A stretch of 64,000 nucleotides of DNA from Thiomicrorhabdus indica (GCF_004293625.1 NZ_CP033040.1:868001-932000), one strand, 5' to 3'. Positions 17,187 through 26,207 are shown, numbered from the stretch's first letter. The notes: generated from the sequence alone by a model not told the origin. Numbers and translations are program-made.

Positions 17187-18098
17187 ATGCAAAGATGGAT
17201 GAAATGGCTTGGTATTGAAGAAAATCTGACAAGCCATAAAGAAAAATGGATTTCTAGCTTGGGTGGAGGGCTGTCCATTGCACTGATCTATTTGCTTTCA
17301 CAATTTACTTTACCTCAAGATAGTGACTTGTTGGTTGCCTCTATGGGGGCTTCAGCAGTGTTATTATTTGCCGTCCCACATGGACCACTGTCACAACCTT
17401 GGCCGTTAATTGTTGGTCATTTAAGTTCAGCTTTTATTGGGGTAAGTTGTGCTTTGTTGATTGATAGCGTATGGGCAGCTGCCGCAATAGCGGTGGGGGT
17501 ATCTATTCTAGCAATGACGTATTTACGTGCTATTCATCCGCCTGGTGGTGCTACGGCTCTAACCGCGGTAATTGGATCAGAAACTTTGCATCAATTGGGC
17601 TACACATTCGTGTTGTTTCCAGTGTTATTGAATGTTGGAATAATCTTAATCGTAGCGGTTCTTTTTAATTTATTCTTTCACTGGCGACGTTATCCTAGTT
17701 TTTTAATGAAAAAAACGTTCAAAGCAGCAGAGCCTGAAGCGTTATCTCACGAGGACTTTTTGAGTGCTTTAAAAGGTATAGATTCTTTTGTAGATGTTAA
17801 TGAAGCCGATTTAAAACGTATTTTTGACTTGGCAATGCATCATTCACAAAGCAGCGAATTATCGAGTGAAAAAATCCTTCTAGGCCACTATTATGCAAAT
17901 GGACAGTTAGGAAAAGATTGGGCTTTACGTCAGGTCATTGATTTAGAAATTGATTTACAAGGAAATGCAGGGATTATTTACAAGCAAATTACGGGATCAG
18001 ACCGTTCAACGGGTTATATGACAATGAACAGTTTTTTAGACTGGGCAAAATACGAAGTGATTTGTAAAGATGGAAGATGGACGAGGGTTGATTCGTAG
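17187..18098 (+). CDS. HPP-family integral membrane protein with C-terminal extension
   Basis: About 180 N-terminal residues carry five or so hydrophobic segments and the family signature AIHPPGGATALTAVIG near residue 115; MGASAVLLFAVPHGPLSQP is also typical. Some HPP proteins of cyanobacteria and chloroplasts have been reported as nitrite transporters. Residues 185-303 form a soluble tail (LSHEDFLSALKGIDSFVDVNEADLKRIF onward) that I cannot assign and that could be regulatory. The neighbouring truncated haemoglobin suggests nitrite/NO handling; this is inference. Confidence 0.8.
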   Translation: MQRWMKWLGIEENLTSHKEKWISSLGGGLSIALIYLLSQFTLPQDSDLLVASMGASAVLLFAVPHGPLSQPWPLIVGHLSSAFIGVSCALLIDSVWAAAAIAVGVSILAMTYLRAIHPPGGATALTAVIGSETLHQLGYTFVLFPVLLNVGIILIVAVLFNLFFHWRRYPSFLMKKTFKAAEPEALSHEDFLSALKGIDSFVDVNEADLKRIFDLAMHHSQSSELSSEKILLGHYYANGQLGKDWALRQVIDLEIDLQGNAGIIYKQITGSDRSTGYMTMNSFLDWAKYEVICKDGRWTRVDS

Positions 18099-18102
18099 TT
18101 GA

Positions 18103-18129
18103 GGAACCTCTGATTCAATTAGAGGTTCC
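18103..18129. terminator. Hairpin containing copy 3 of the AGAGGTTCC element
   Basis: GGAACCTCT (18103-18111) pairs perfectly with AGAGGTTCC (18121-18129) around a 9-nt loop, five bases after the HPP stop. No T-run follows because a MITE-like element starts immediately at 18130. This is the best preserved of the three copies. Confidence 0.6.
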
Positions 18130-18400
18130 CTAGGGTCTGTTGACAATTCATAATTAGGCTCTGCTCAAACCATTTTTCGTTCCAGCAAGGCAGAAAGAGC
18201 GTGGAATAGTTATTCTATTTGAGCGAATTTCTAACACTGCTGGGGCAAAAATGGCTTGAGCCCTACGGGTTGCGCTTAAAAATGTCGCACTCTTTGTTGC
18301 TCATCGCTTATTTGGAATAACCAAACTGCGCTCTGAGCGTCGTGATTGCTGCATTTTTAAGCAGCAACAGAGTCAAGTCTGAATTGTCAACAGACCCTAG
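18130..18400. mobile_element. MITE-like element, 271 bp, with 21-bp perfect terminal inverted repeats
   Basis: The left end 18130-18150 (core GGGTCTGTTGACAATTCA) is the exact reverse complement of 18380-18400. CTAG or TA sits at both outer edges, as a target duplication would. IS630-type elements duplicate TA and some IS5-type elements duplicate CTAG, so the parent family is undecided. The interior has no open frame of useful size but holds further inverted segments (for example TGCTCAAA near 18163 and TTTGAGCGA near 18218). It looks non-autonomous and appears to have landed in the tail of the preceding hairpin. Confidence 0.8.
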
Positions 18401-18445
18401 TAAATACAGCATAAAGTACAACGTTGTCTATTATGGTTAGAGCTT

Positions 18446-18832
18446 TTAAAACGCATTTTGAATCCATTGCGGTGGTTCGTCAGCCGTCATGGCAATCACA
18501 TCGAATCGCATAGGGTGATTTTGATAGTCTGGGTATTTCATTAAAAATCGTTGCGCGCATTTGTGAATGCGTTGTTGTTTGCCCAAGTTGACAAATTCAG
18601 CGGGATGTCCAAACTCTGCCGTTTGCCGAAATTTTACTTCGATAAAAACTAAACGTTCATGTTTTTTACCGGCCGGGGTGGTTTCCGACTGCAAAGCAAT
18701 CAGATCGATTTCCCCACCTTTGCAATGGAAGTTTTCTTCAATGATTTTTAATGATTGCCTTTCTAGCCATGCCTTCGCATCAGATTCTTTCTGACGACCA
18801 ATTTTACGGCTGAGGTGTGGCCAAAGGCGCAT
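18446..18832 (-). CDS. yraN: YraN family (UPF0102) endonuclease-like protein
   Basis: A 128-residue member of a conserved family with a restriction-endonuclease-like fold and no firm role. It shows GRQKESDAKAWLERQ, ENFHCKGGEIDLIAL (the family's G.EIDLI motif with catalytic-type Asp), VFIEVKFRQ and a C-terminal RFDVIAM. The ATG at 18832 overlaps the end of lpoA by 29 nt. The lpoA-yraN order is the same as in E. coli and Pseudomonas. A one-mismatch palindrome encodes TPAGKK in a loop. Confidence 0.9.
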   Translation of the reverse strand: MRLWPHLSRKIGRQKESDAKAWLERQSLKIIEENFHCKGGEIDLIALQSETTPAGKKHERLVFIEVKFRQTAEFGHPAEFVNLGKQQRIHKCAQRFLMKYPDYQNHPMRFDVIAMTADEPPQWIQNAF

Positions 18833-20519
18833 TGGTTAATTCCTGCTTGTTGACCTTTTCAGAAGGTGTGTCAGATGTTGATGTCGTTAATCTATTCAAA
18901 GTTTGTGGGATAACTTCTGATTCTTCACCGGCCGGTAAGATTTGCTCAACAGGGAATTGGAAAGGTTTTAACTCACCATTCTTTGAATAGGTTGTCCAGA
19001 TTAATTGCTGGTCAACTAAAGCATTATCAATCGACAAAATACCTGTCTTAGCTGCGGTTAAGCACCCTCCGTTTTTCAATGCATGCATTTGCGTGCTGAG
19101 TAAAAAACTGTCCCAACCAAAGGCTTCAAATAGATTGGTTAAGCCACTTGGTTCAAGGGCATAAGGAGGATTCAGAATCCGAATGCCATTTAAGTCTGGG
19201 TTTGCAGCAGCTTGCTTCAATGTTTTCACTCGCAGGGCTTCTTCCCCATAAATTGGTACAGGCAGTTGAAAGAAATCGAATTGAGGGTTGAATACCGCCA
19301 AGCGGTTTGCTTTATCGAGCATTAAAATTGCATCTAAATCTTGTCGAACCCGAGGGAAATAGTCAAGAGGCTTGCCTACAATCCAGCGTAAGGTGTTTTT
19401 GCGCTCCACACTTTGCGATTCATTTAAAAGTTTTCCTAGTGCTTCTCGGTACTTCAATTCATCTTCACGGTAGGTGATTTTTACTAAGTTGTGGGTATCA
19501 TCTTGCAGCCATTGTGAGGCAAAGGCTTTAGCAAAGGCTTGTTGTTTTGGGTGGTCACTGGCCAAGATTGCAAGGTTTTTATATTGCTGGCTTTCCAGTG
19601 CTGCCAATAGATGCATTTCTGCCGAATGATTTCGCAGGTTAAATTGGTTAAATACGGTGGCTTGCTCAATGGTATTTAATGCTAGCAAGTTTGGATCATC
19701 TAACCCACTGAGCAATTCAATCGCTTCTTTTTGGACGGGGCCAATAATGTACTCTGCGCCATCCAGTTTGGCTTGATAGTATAGTTGCATGACATTGGTT
19801 AAGTCCGAACTGTCATAAAAGCGCAGATGAATCGGGGATTTTTCCGCTGGATAGGCAAAGTAGCTTTTTAAAATCCCGTTTTTAATGAATTCCGCAATAA
19901 CTTTATACTTTCCTGACTCCGGTAACATGACTGCAATGACTGTTGGGGGTTGTGCCTTTGGTAGCTGGGAGACAAGGTGGTCAAACAGATACTGATGAAA
20001 AGGGGCATCGGAGTGAAAACTGCTCAAGTTGAGACGAGTTTCCTGCTGGCTAAATCCTTGGCTTTGCATCATGAAAGCGAGTTCAGCCCAAGCGGCAATG
20101 TCTTCTTGTTCTTGAGAAAGGGCTTGAAGGCTGGCGTTATCTAGCAGACGAATGTGTTTCCAAACGTCTTTCTCAATTTCGATTTTTCGCTCACTTGTGG
20201 CTTCTTGCCATAACTCATTACTGTAACGTAAATATTCCGTCCAATCTCCACGCTCTAGGGCGTTTTGGCGTTCTAGTTCAGGGTTTAAGCTGACGATTTC
20301 AGCAGGTGCTTCAATCGGTGTGACTTCCACTGCTTCAACTTCTGGCGCTGTTTTTTCAGGTTTTGTGGGGGTCGAACAAGCACTTAACGCTAGAATGCTT
20401 GCCACAATCGTAGCGTGTAAAAGTGGTTTGCTTCGATTCGGAAAAGCTTGATATTTGTGCAAAGGTTGCTTTGAGACAGTTGGAAGGGTTTGGCAGAATT
20501 TTTTCATTTGAACAGTCAT
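18804..20519 (-). CDS. lpoA: LpoA, outer-membrane lipoprotein activator of penicillin-binding protein 1A
   Basis: LpoA reaches through the periplasm from the outer membrane to stimulate the bifunctional synthase PBP1A. A lipobox ends at Cys48 (LSAC after a hydrophobic SILA stretch); the N-terminus before it is long for a signal peptide, and a Met at position 5 is an alternative start. The C-terminal two thirds has a periplasmic-binding-protein-like fold: VIAVMLPESGKYKVIAEFIKNG, GPVQKEAIELL and DAILMLDKANRL. At 571 aa it is close to family length. Divergent from rsmI, as in related genomes. Confidence 0.9.
   Translation of the reverse strand: MTVQMKKFCQTLPTVSKQPLHKYQAFPNRSKPLLHATIVASILALSACSTPTKPEKTAPEVEAVEVTPIEAPAEIVSLNPELERQNALERGDWTEYLRYSNELWQEATSERKIEIEKDVWKHIRLLDNASLQALSQEQEDIAAWAELAFMMQSQGFSQQETRLNLSSFHSDAPFHQYLFDHLVSQLPKAQPPTVIAVMLPESGKYKVIAEFIKNGILKSYFAYPAEKSPIHLRFYDSSDLTNVMQLYYQAKLDGAEYIIGPVQKEAIELLSGLDDPNLLALNTIEQATVFNQFNLRNHSAEMHLLAALESQQYKNLAILASDHPKQQAFAKAFASQWLQDDTHNLVKITYREDELKYREALGKLLNESQSVERKNTLRWIVGKPLDYFPRVRQDLDAILMLDKANRLAVFNPQFDFFQLPVPIYGEEALRVKTLKQAAANPDLNGIRILNPPYALEPSGLTNLFEAFGWDSFLLSTQMHALKNGGCLTAAKTGILSIDNALVDQQLIWTTYSKNGELKPFQFPVEQILPAGEESEVIPQTLNRLTTSTSDTPSEKVNKQELTNAPLATPQP
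18927..18936. repeat. ACCGGCCGGT palindrome, copy in lpoA
   Basis: Exact copy read on the minus strand as PAG (LPAGEES), near the C-terminus. Confidence 0.95.
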
Positions 20520-20618
20520 TTACGTAAATTCTAAGATGAGGTCATTATAATAACTTCTCGTTGTATTGAGTCCATTTTTGATAAAGACTCAAACTCTTTA
20601 AGTTTTAAGGAAATTTTT

Positions 20619-21488
20619 ATGACTCGTCCCACAGTGCATTCCTCTGAATTAGAAAATGGTTGTTTATATGTGGTTGCAACACCCATTGGAAACTTGGGTG
20701 ATATTACGTATCGTGCGGTTGATGTACTGACTAAAGTGGATTGGATTGCCGCGGAAGACACTCGCCATAGTCAAAAACTCTTGCAAGCGCTTGGTATTGC
20801 TAACAAAAAGCTGATTAGTTTACACGAGCACAATGAAGAAGCCCGTGCTCAGCAGTTGCTAAAGGCGTTACAAACTGGCGAAAAAGGCGCTCTGATTTCT
20901 GATGCCGGCACCCCTCTGATTAATGATCCTGGATATCAATTAGTTAAGGTTTTGAGGCAATCAGATATTTCCGTGGTGCCAATTCCTGGAGCGAGTGCTG
21001 TGATAACGGCTTTGTCTGCAGCGGGTGTTGCTACAGACCGTTTTGCCTATGAGGGATTTTTACCTGCACGTTCAACTAAGCGTGTCGCAAGTCTTGAAGC
21101 CTTGTTGGATGAAACACGAACGATGGTCTTTTATGAATCACCTCATCGGCTTATGGATTCTTTGCAGGATTTCTCTGAAGTTTTTACCGGCCGGAAGATG
21201 GTGGTTGCCAAAGAGTTGACGAAACAATTTGAGCAGTTTGTTTCAGGGAGTGTCGAAGAGGTGATTGAGTACTTTCAGCAAAACCCTGATCGGGTCAGAG
21301 GGGAGTTTGTGGTGATTTTGTCAGGAAAAGTGTTAGAAAAAAACGATTCGACGATGAATGATCATTTAATTAAAACGTTATTAGCGCAAAGTTTACCGGT
21401 AAAACAAATTTCTGAAATAGTTGCGAGTTATGAAGGGCAGAAGAAGAAAGCCGTTTATCAAAGGGTTTTGGAATTAAAAGAGGTTTGA
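20619..21488 (+). CDS. rsmI: 16S rRNA (cytidine-1402-2'-O)-methyltransferase
   Basis: Methylates the ribose of C1402 in 16S rRNA near the decoding centre. It is a 289-residue tetrapyrrole-methylase-fold protein with LYVVATPIGNLGDITYRA at the start, AAEDTRHS, GEKGALISDAGTPLINDPGY, PGASAVITALSAAG and YESPHRL. The first ATG follows an AAGG site. A one-mismatch palindrome at 21186 encodes TGR in the FTGRKM segment that family members conserve. Its place beside lpoA-yraN is usual. Confidence 0.95.
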   Translation: MTRPTVHSSELENGCLYVVATPIGNLGDITYRAVDVLTKVDWIAAEDTRHSQKLLQALGIANKKLISLHEHNEEARAQQLLKALQTGEKGALISDAGTPLINDPGYQLVKVLRQSDISVVPIPGASAVITALSAAGVATDRFAYEGFLPARSTKRVASLEALLDETRTMVFYESPHRLMDSLQDFSEVFTGRKMVVAKELTKQFEQFVSGSVEEVIEYFQQNPDRVRGEFVVILSGKVLEKNDSTMNDHLIKTLLAQSLPVKQISEIVASYEGQKKKAVYQRVLELKEV

Positions 21489-21510
21489 AGTTTTGGTTTG
21501 TACTTTGGTG

Positions 21511-21930
21511 TTAAATGGCTGAAGCGTTAGTTTGACTTTGAAATCGGGAGATGACTTTGGGAATTAAGGATAAAATTGAGTCTGGTGTAAAAGGTTTTCG
21601 CATCCAAGCTTGAATATCCAGTGTTTTTGCTTCTGCCTTATGTGAATGGCTTTGTTCCGCGGAAAGCATAATGACAGGTGGAGTTTCTGTGTCGGTTGAG
21701 CGAATGCGATGAATGAAATCAAAGCCGGTGGTCTCAATGTCTAACATGTAGTCTAAGATGAGCAAGTCATAATGACTCTCTTTATAAAATGCTTCCGCTT
21801 CATCAATCGTTTCAGCACTATCGACAATATAACCTGCCTTTTGCAAGGTGATGGAAAGTAGACTTCGGATGACGCTTGAGTCATCTAAAATCAAAATTCT
21901 TGAAGAGGTTGTGGACGTTCGGCTTTCCAA
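21511..21930 (-). CDS. Single-domain response regulator (CheY-like)
   Basis: A 139-residue receiver domain with no output domain. The acidic pair is in RILILDDSS, the phospho-acceptor Asp in LLILDYML, the conserved Ser/Thr position in VIMLSAEQ and the Lys in WMRKPF. No kinase is adjacent, so its partner cannot be named. It converges with rsmI with only 22 nt between them. Confidence 0.88.
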   Translation of the reverse strand: MESRTSTTSSRILILDDSSVIRSLLSITLQKAGYIVDSAETIDEAEAFYKESHYDLLILDYMLDIETTGFDFIHRIRSTDTETPPVIMLSAEQSHSHKAEAKTLDIQAWMRKPFTPDSILSLIPKVISRFQSQTNASAI

Positions 21931-22017
21931 TTGAGCATTCTTTGAAATTGATTAAGTTTTCAGTATAGGTGCTTGCCTGATAATTGCAATTTTTAATTAA
22001 TCACATTAAAAGTCTGA

Positions 22018-23127
22018 TTAATGTTTTTTTAGGGCTTTTATCACATAGATATCATAACGAGTATTCGGGCTTTTTATGGCAGTCGTTGGTTGATAAGTCG
22101 GGTGCTCAATAATAGGGGCATTTTTAGGTCGCTTGACCACGACTCGATAACGTGCGACTTTAAGCGCAACATCCAACAGCTTGTGGCTGTCTAAGTCGGG
22201 GCCGACTTTTTGTTGTAACAGTGCCATCTCTTTTTTGGTGGCTGCATTTTTCTTTTTTTCTGGGTACATTGGATCAAGGTAGATAGTGTCAATGATCTTG
22301 TTCTGAGTGTCTGATTCGCGCGACTGCGCTATTTGGGTCAAATAGTGAATGCTATCTGATGCTATAAAAGATAACCGGCCGGTAACTTCTTTGAGATCTG
22401 TGTGTGAGGTTTCGGTATCAAAGTCTTCGATGAATTTTGCTCGAGTGAGCGCATCTTGTAACAGGCAGGCGACGAAAGGGTCTCGTTCGAGCATTGCCAC
22501 CTGAAAGCCGCAGCTAGCTAAGACAAAACTATCTCCTCCAAGACCAGCTGTCGCATCCAAAACGGTTGGCAGGCCATCCTCGAGTTTGCCCATTGCACGA
22601 GCGAGCGGTTGATTGGCTCCCCCGCCAAATTGGCGGCGGTGCGCTTTTTTTCCAGTCAGAAAATCGATTCGCACGGGCGATTGATTTTGATGAATAAGAC
22701 TCAAGGGTAACCATTGGTGAAGCTGAATCGCCAAGTCTGATTCCGACAGCGCGTTTTCGGTATTATTTTGCAAAAACCTTTGGAGTGTTTTTTCCCATTT
22801 GTCGATTTCCAGCCAGCGCAGTTGATAGGTTTCATGTTTTTTTTCACGATTTATTAGGTCAGCGTCCAAATCATCAGTCTGCTCAATGTTTTCAGTGCTG
22901 GATTGTTGTACTGCCACATTATGTATGCGCAGCAGTTCTAAAACTTGGTTGGTGCGTTGCGTGAATAATGTCTGGAAAGTTTTTTGAAATTGATCGGTTG
23001 ATAAATTGAGTGTCGCTACGGTTTCAACCATTTTCTGATAAAGAAGTTGGTTTTGAGCGTCTTCTAAACGGTCATAGAAATCAATGGTGAATTGTCTTGA
23101 AGAATTTGTATCTGAGCGCTGAGTCAT
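22018..23127 (-). CDS. rsmJ: 16S rRNA (guanine-1516-N2)-methyltransferase with N-terminal extension
   Basis: RsmJ methylates G1516 of 16S rRNA. The core matches well: FLTGKKAHRRQFGGG, then VLDATAGLGGDSFVLASCGFQVAMLERDP (SAM motif I), IYLDPMYPEKKKNAATKKEM and VVVKRPKNAP near the end. The protein is 369 residues against about 250 in E. coli. The extra 115 residues at the N-terminus are mostly helical and charged, with a repeated pattern of Gln/Glu. A TGRLSF site is spelled by the palindrome at 22374. Confidence 0.88.
   Translation of the reverse strand: MTQRSDTNSSRQFTIDFYDRLEDAQNQLLYQKMVETVATLNLSTDQFQKTFQTLFTQRTNQVLELLRIHNVAVQQSSTENIEQTDDLDADLINREKKHETYQLRWLEIDKWEKTLQRFLQNNTENALSESDLAIQLHQWLPLSLIHQNQSPVRIDFLTGKKAHRRQFGGGANQPLARAMGKLEDGLPTVLDATAGLGGDSFVLASCGFQVAMLERDPFVACLLQDALTRAKFIEDFDTETSHTDLKEVTGRLSFIASDSIHYLTQIAQSRESDTQNKIIDTIYLDPMYPEKKKNAATKKEMALLQQKVGPDLDSHKLLDVALKVARYRVVVKRPKNAPIIEHPTYQPTTAIKSPNTRYDIYVIKALKKH
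22374..22383. repeat. ACCGGCCGGT palindrome, copy in rsmJ
   Basis: Exact copy, read on the minus strand as TGR (TGRLSF). The only exact copy in this reading phase. Confidence 0.95.
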
Positions 23128-23145
23128 AAGAGTGTAAGAGACCGA

Positions 23146-23547
23146 TTAAAGGTGGGCTAAGTTTTTCATGCTGATAATAATGGTAAACCCTAAAGCGGCA
23201 TTGATAAATCCATAGACACCAAATGCAAAATAAAGCCAACCGGTTTGTTGTAAGCTAGAACGATAGTACCAGTAAGGCATTAGTAAAACGAGGGCATTCA
23301 AGGTAGCAGCAATCAAAGTGCTTGTCACCGTTTGAATATTGAACCAATCCCATAGAAGCGTGCTTGGAACGGAGCCAATCAAAAAACTGTAGTACCACAG
23401 TTGCATTTTATCGAAGGGTAATAACAGTGCAAAACCAATGGTCCATATAAAACTCCAAAATAGAGTTTTGTGTAAAGGGTTTTGATACCATTTGAATTGG
23501 GGTTGCGTAGGATTTGAGGATGTATCTTGATTGAGGTTGTTTTCCAT
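23146..23547 (-). CDS. Small four-helix membrane protein, function unknown
   Basis: A 133-residue protein that I do not recognise. A polar 20-residue start is followed by hydrophobic segments near residues 29-45, 48-66, 73-91 and 101-126. It lies 18 nt upstream of rsmJ on the same strand, so they may share a transcript. No motif suggests a job. Confidence 0.6.
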   Translation of the reverse strand: MENNLNQDTSSNPTQPQFKWYQNPLHKTLFWSFIWTIGFALLLPFDKMQLWYYSFLIGSVPSTLLWDWFNIQTVTSTLIAATLNALVLLMPYWYYRSSLQQTGWLYFAFGVYGFINAALGFTIIISMKNLAHL

Positions 23548-23593
23548 AATCTGGCTGCATTTATGTTTGTTGGTTTTTAATTTGGGTTAAAAG

Positions 23594-25081
23594 GTGTTGA
23601 AATTGACGTTCATTAAACAGATCTTTCGTTTTTTTGGATTGTTAGGCGCGGCAATATTGGTAAGCATGTGGTCATCTGTAGTCTATTCCCAAGGAGCGAA
23701 TGTTACGGAAGTGGCTTTGAAGACAAATTTGCCAACTTCTGCAGCCCATGTTTTACCTAACGCACGCTTGAATTTACAACGCCTTAAAGCGTCCAAAGAA
23801 TTTCAAAAGCTCTTATCAATTGAGCAAGCAAGCTTTGCGCTCTACCGTTCCAATTGGGCACCATTATATGTGAATAATCAAAATTTACCGTTAATTCCGG
23901 CCTCGACCACCAAAATCCTCACGGCCTATTTAGCGCTTCAACATTGGGGAAGCGATCATCATTTTTACACAGATTTTGTTATTGAGGTCTTACCTTCGAA
24001 GGCGCAAGAGCCGGCCGGTAAAAGAGTGAATTCTCGTCAAGCAAATTTATGGATTAAAGGCTACGGTGATCCATTTTTAACCTCTGAAGAAATTGCTTTA
24101 ATGGCTAAACATCTTCATCAGCAACTCGAACGGCTTGGCGTGAATCAAATTGTCAGTGTAAATTTAGATAGCCGTTTTTATGATGCTGAAATTGACATTC
24201 CAGGAGCGTCCAAAAGCGACAATCCTTATGATGCGATTCCGACGGCGATTGCCGCCAACTTCAATACGGCTTTTCTGGAATGGAATGGCACGAGTTGGCA
24301 GAGTGCTGAGCCGCAAACGCCGATTACTCAAGTGGCGATTGATGCGGCAAATAAGCGATTCTTACCGGCCGGTAAGAAGGCTAAATCCCATATCCCCCTA
24401 AAAAAGGGCTTTAAAACACGAATTAACTTGGGCTTTAATCCTAAAAACAACGAAAAACACTTTGTTCAGCTATTACTCGCTCTTTTGAATAAAGAGTTGG
24501 CGCGAGACCAAAGCCCATATCCAGTGAAATTAAATAGTGTTGAAGTAAACTGGCAGGCTTTAGAACCTTCATGGGTGTCCAACTTGCAAAGTATTTCTCA
24601 ATCAAAAAGCATTACTAGATGGCGCTACCGAAATTCTAAAAACCTTCAGCAGGTTTTAGTCCCCATGTTGAAATATTCGACGAATTTTATTGCTAATCAA
24701 TTAGCGTTGAATTTGGCGGCAGAGCACTATTCTTTGCCGGCTGGTGAACGTTTGGTGACTCGTTATTATCAGGATGCTATAGGGAATTGGTTAGTAGGAG
24801 CCAATTTCGAAGAAGGGGCGGGATTATCTCGTCAAAATCAAATAACAGCTGAAAAATTATCATTTTTATTGAAAGCTTTTTTTCCTTACCGAGAGCTATT
24901 GCCCAGAGTTTCCAAAGGGGTGTATGCAAAATCTGGTACCTTACATGGCGTGACCACCTTGGCAGGCTTTATTGACAAAAATGGAAGAAGTTTTCCTTTT
25001 GTGTTGATGGTGAATGAACCGGTTGCTTATAAATTTCGAAATCGATTTATCCAGGCTGTCCGAGATGCTCTAGAGATTTAG
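23594..25081 (+). CDS. dacB: D-alanyl-D-alanine carboxypeptidase/endopeptidase, PBP4 (S13) type
   Basis: Periplasmic penicillin-binding protein that trims or cleaves peptidoglycan cross-links. The three active-site motifs are present: SxxK at S104-K107 (PASTTKI), SxN at S362-N364 (YSTNF) and KSG at 446-448 (AKSGTLHG, where Ser replaces the more usual Thr). Residues 1-34 form a signal peptide (hydrophobic LLGAAILVSMWSSVV, ending near YSQG). The GTG at 23594 is the first start; TTGs at 23597 and 23603 are alternatives. One exact palindrome and two variants all encode PAG (EPAGKR, LPAGKK, LPAGER) in surface-like loops. Confidence 0.87.
   Translation: MLKLTFIKQIFRFFGLLGAAILVSMWSSVVYSQGANVTEVALKTNLPTSAAHVLPNARLNLQRLKASKEFQKLLSIEQASFALYRSNWAPLYVNNQNLPLIPASTTKILTAYLALQHWGSDHHFYTDFVIEVLPSKAQEPAGKRVNSRQANLWIKGYGDPFLTSEEIALMAKHLHQQLERLGVNQIVSVNLDSRFYDAEIDIPGASKSDNPYDAIPTAIAANFNTAFLEWNGTSWQSAEPQTPITQVAIDAANKRFLPAGKKAKSHIPLKKGFKTRINLGFNPKNNEKHFVQLLLALLNKELARDQSPYPVKLNSVEVNWQALEPSWVSNLQSISQSKSITRWRYRNSKNLQQVLVPMLKYSTNFIANQLALNLAAEHYSLPAGERLVTRYYQDAIGNWLVGANFEEGAGLSRQNQITAEKLSFLLKAFFPYRELLPRVSKGVYAKSGTLHGVTTLAGFIDKNGRSFPFVLMVNEPVAYKFRNRFIQAVRDALEI
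24359..24378. repeat. ACCGGCCGGT palindrome extended to 20 bp, in dacB
   Basis: The core 24364-24373 is flanked by TTCTT and AAGAA, making a perfect 20-bp palindrome. Read as PAG (LPAGKK). The longest perfect symmetrical copy in the window. Confidence 0.95.
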
Positions 25082-25213
25082 TTAGTCGATTTATTAAATT
25101 ATTGAAGACCCATAAAGTTTTTGGTTGAGGTTTACTTTAGTGAATTGTCATAATGCCTGTCGACTATTCACTGGGCTAATTAAAGATTTCTCCCTTTTTA
25201 TTATTAAATCCTT

Positions 25214-25219
25214 TAGAAT
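25214..25219 (+). promoter_or_regulatory. -10 element of rnpB
   Basis: TAGAAT lies seven bases before the predicted 5' end of RNase P RNA. No good -35 match is visible 17 bases upstream. Confidence 0.55.
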
Positions 25220-25225
25220 CTGCGC

Positions 25226-25601
<376 letters not shown>

Positions 25602-26207
25602 ATTTTTCTTTAATGACAGTGTTTTCTTATCTTACATTCTCTAGTGTTTAGATTTTGTTTGGGAATTCAATTTGCCTCAAACTCCTCCAAAATGAATTTT
25701 TAGGTTAAATTTTAGGGATTTCACCCCACCTTAATAATTTTTAGGGAATATTCCCCACTTTTTCAAAAAACCTTTCTTTTCCCAATCGATTTTCTTGTCT
25801 ATTAGTTGGTTTTTCTGTGTTTTATTTCTTGGTTATTGCCTACAAAGGTATTGGCAACCCGTCTATTAATAGTGAAAAGCTAAGAGTAGAAAAAAAACAA
25901 TTAAAATATTTTTTAATTATTTTAGTCGGTCGTTTGGCTCTTGATTTTATTGTGAAGAAATAAAATGTTGGAAACTACATCTAGTGTTAGCTGAGTTTTT
26001 ACTTAACTATATCTGCCTCTTGTTGCATCGGTTTTAAGCTTGAGACTCAAATGCTTGTCTTAAAAACCTGTTCTTAACTTGATCTAAAGAAAGGCTCAAT
26101 AACTCGATGAAAATAAAAGAAAATCATTGGTTTTTAAGTGTGGTTTTAGGGTTTGAAAAGCGCAACTAAGTCATTGTCTTTTCTATAAAAAACGGCCTGT
26201 CCGCAAG
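25602..26207. other. AT-rich gap between rnpB and mraZ
   Basis: About 600 bp without a convincing gene. It contains the rnpB tail, a pair of similar 20-bp AGGGA...CCCC elements (25710-25758) and long AT tracts around 25880-25970, and ends at the mraZ promoter. Confidence 0.6.
25710..25758. repeat. Tandem pair of TTTTAGGGA-N6-CCCCAC-like elements
   Basis: 25710-25729 and 25739-25758 match at 16 of 20 positions and are spaced 29 bp apart. The second contains the perfect palindrome GGGAATATTCCC (25744-25755). They could be a pair of protein-binding sites; no factor can be named. Confidence 0.45.

Noticed and set aside
18130-18400. MITE interior as a small RNA or gene
   Set aside because: No promoter or open frame of note; the perfect terminal repeats explain the unit better.
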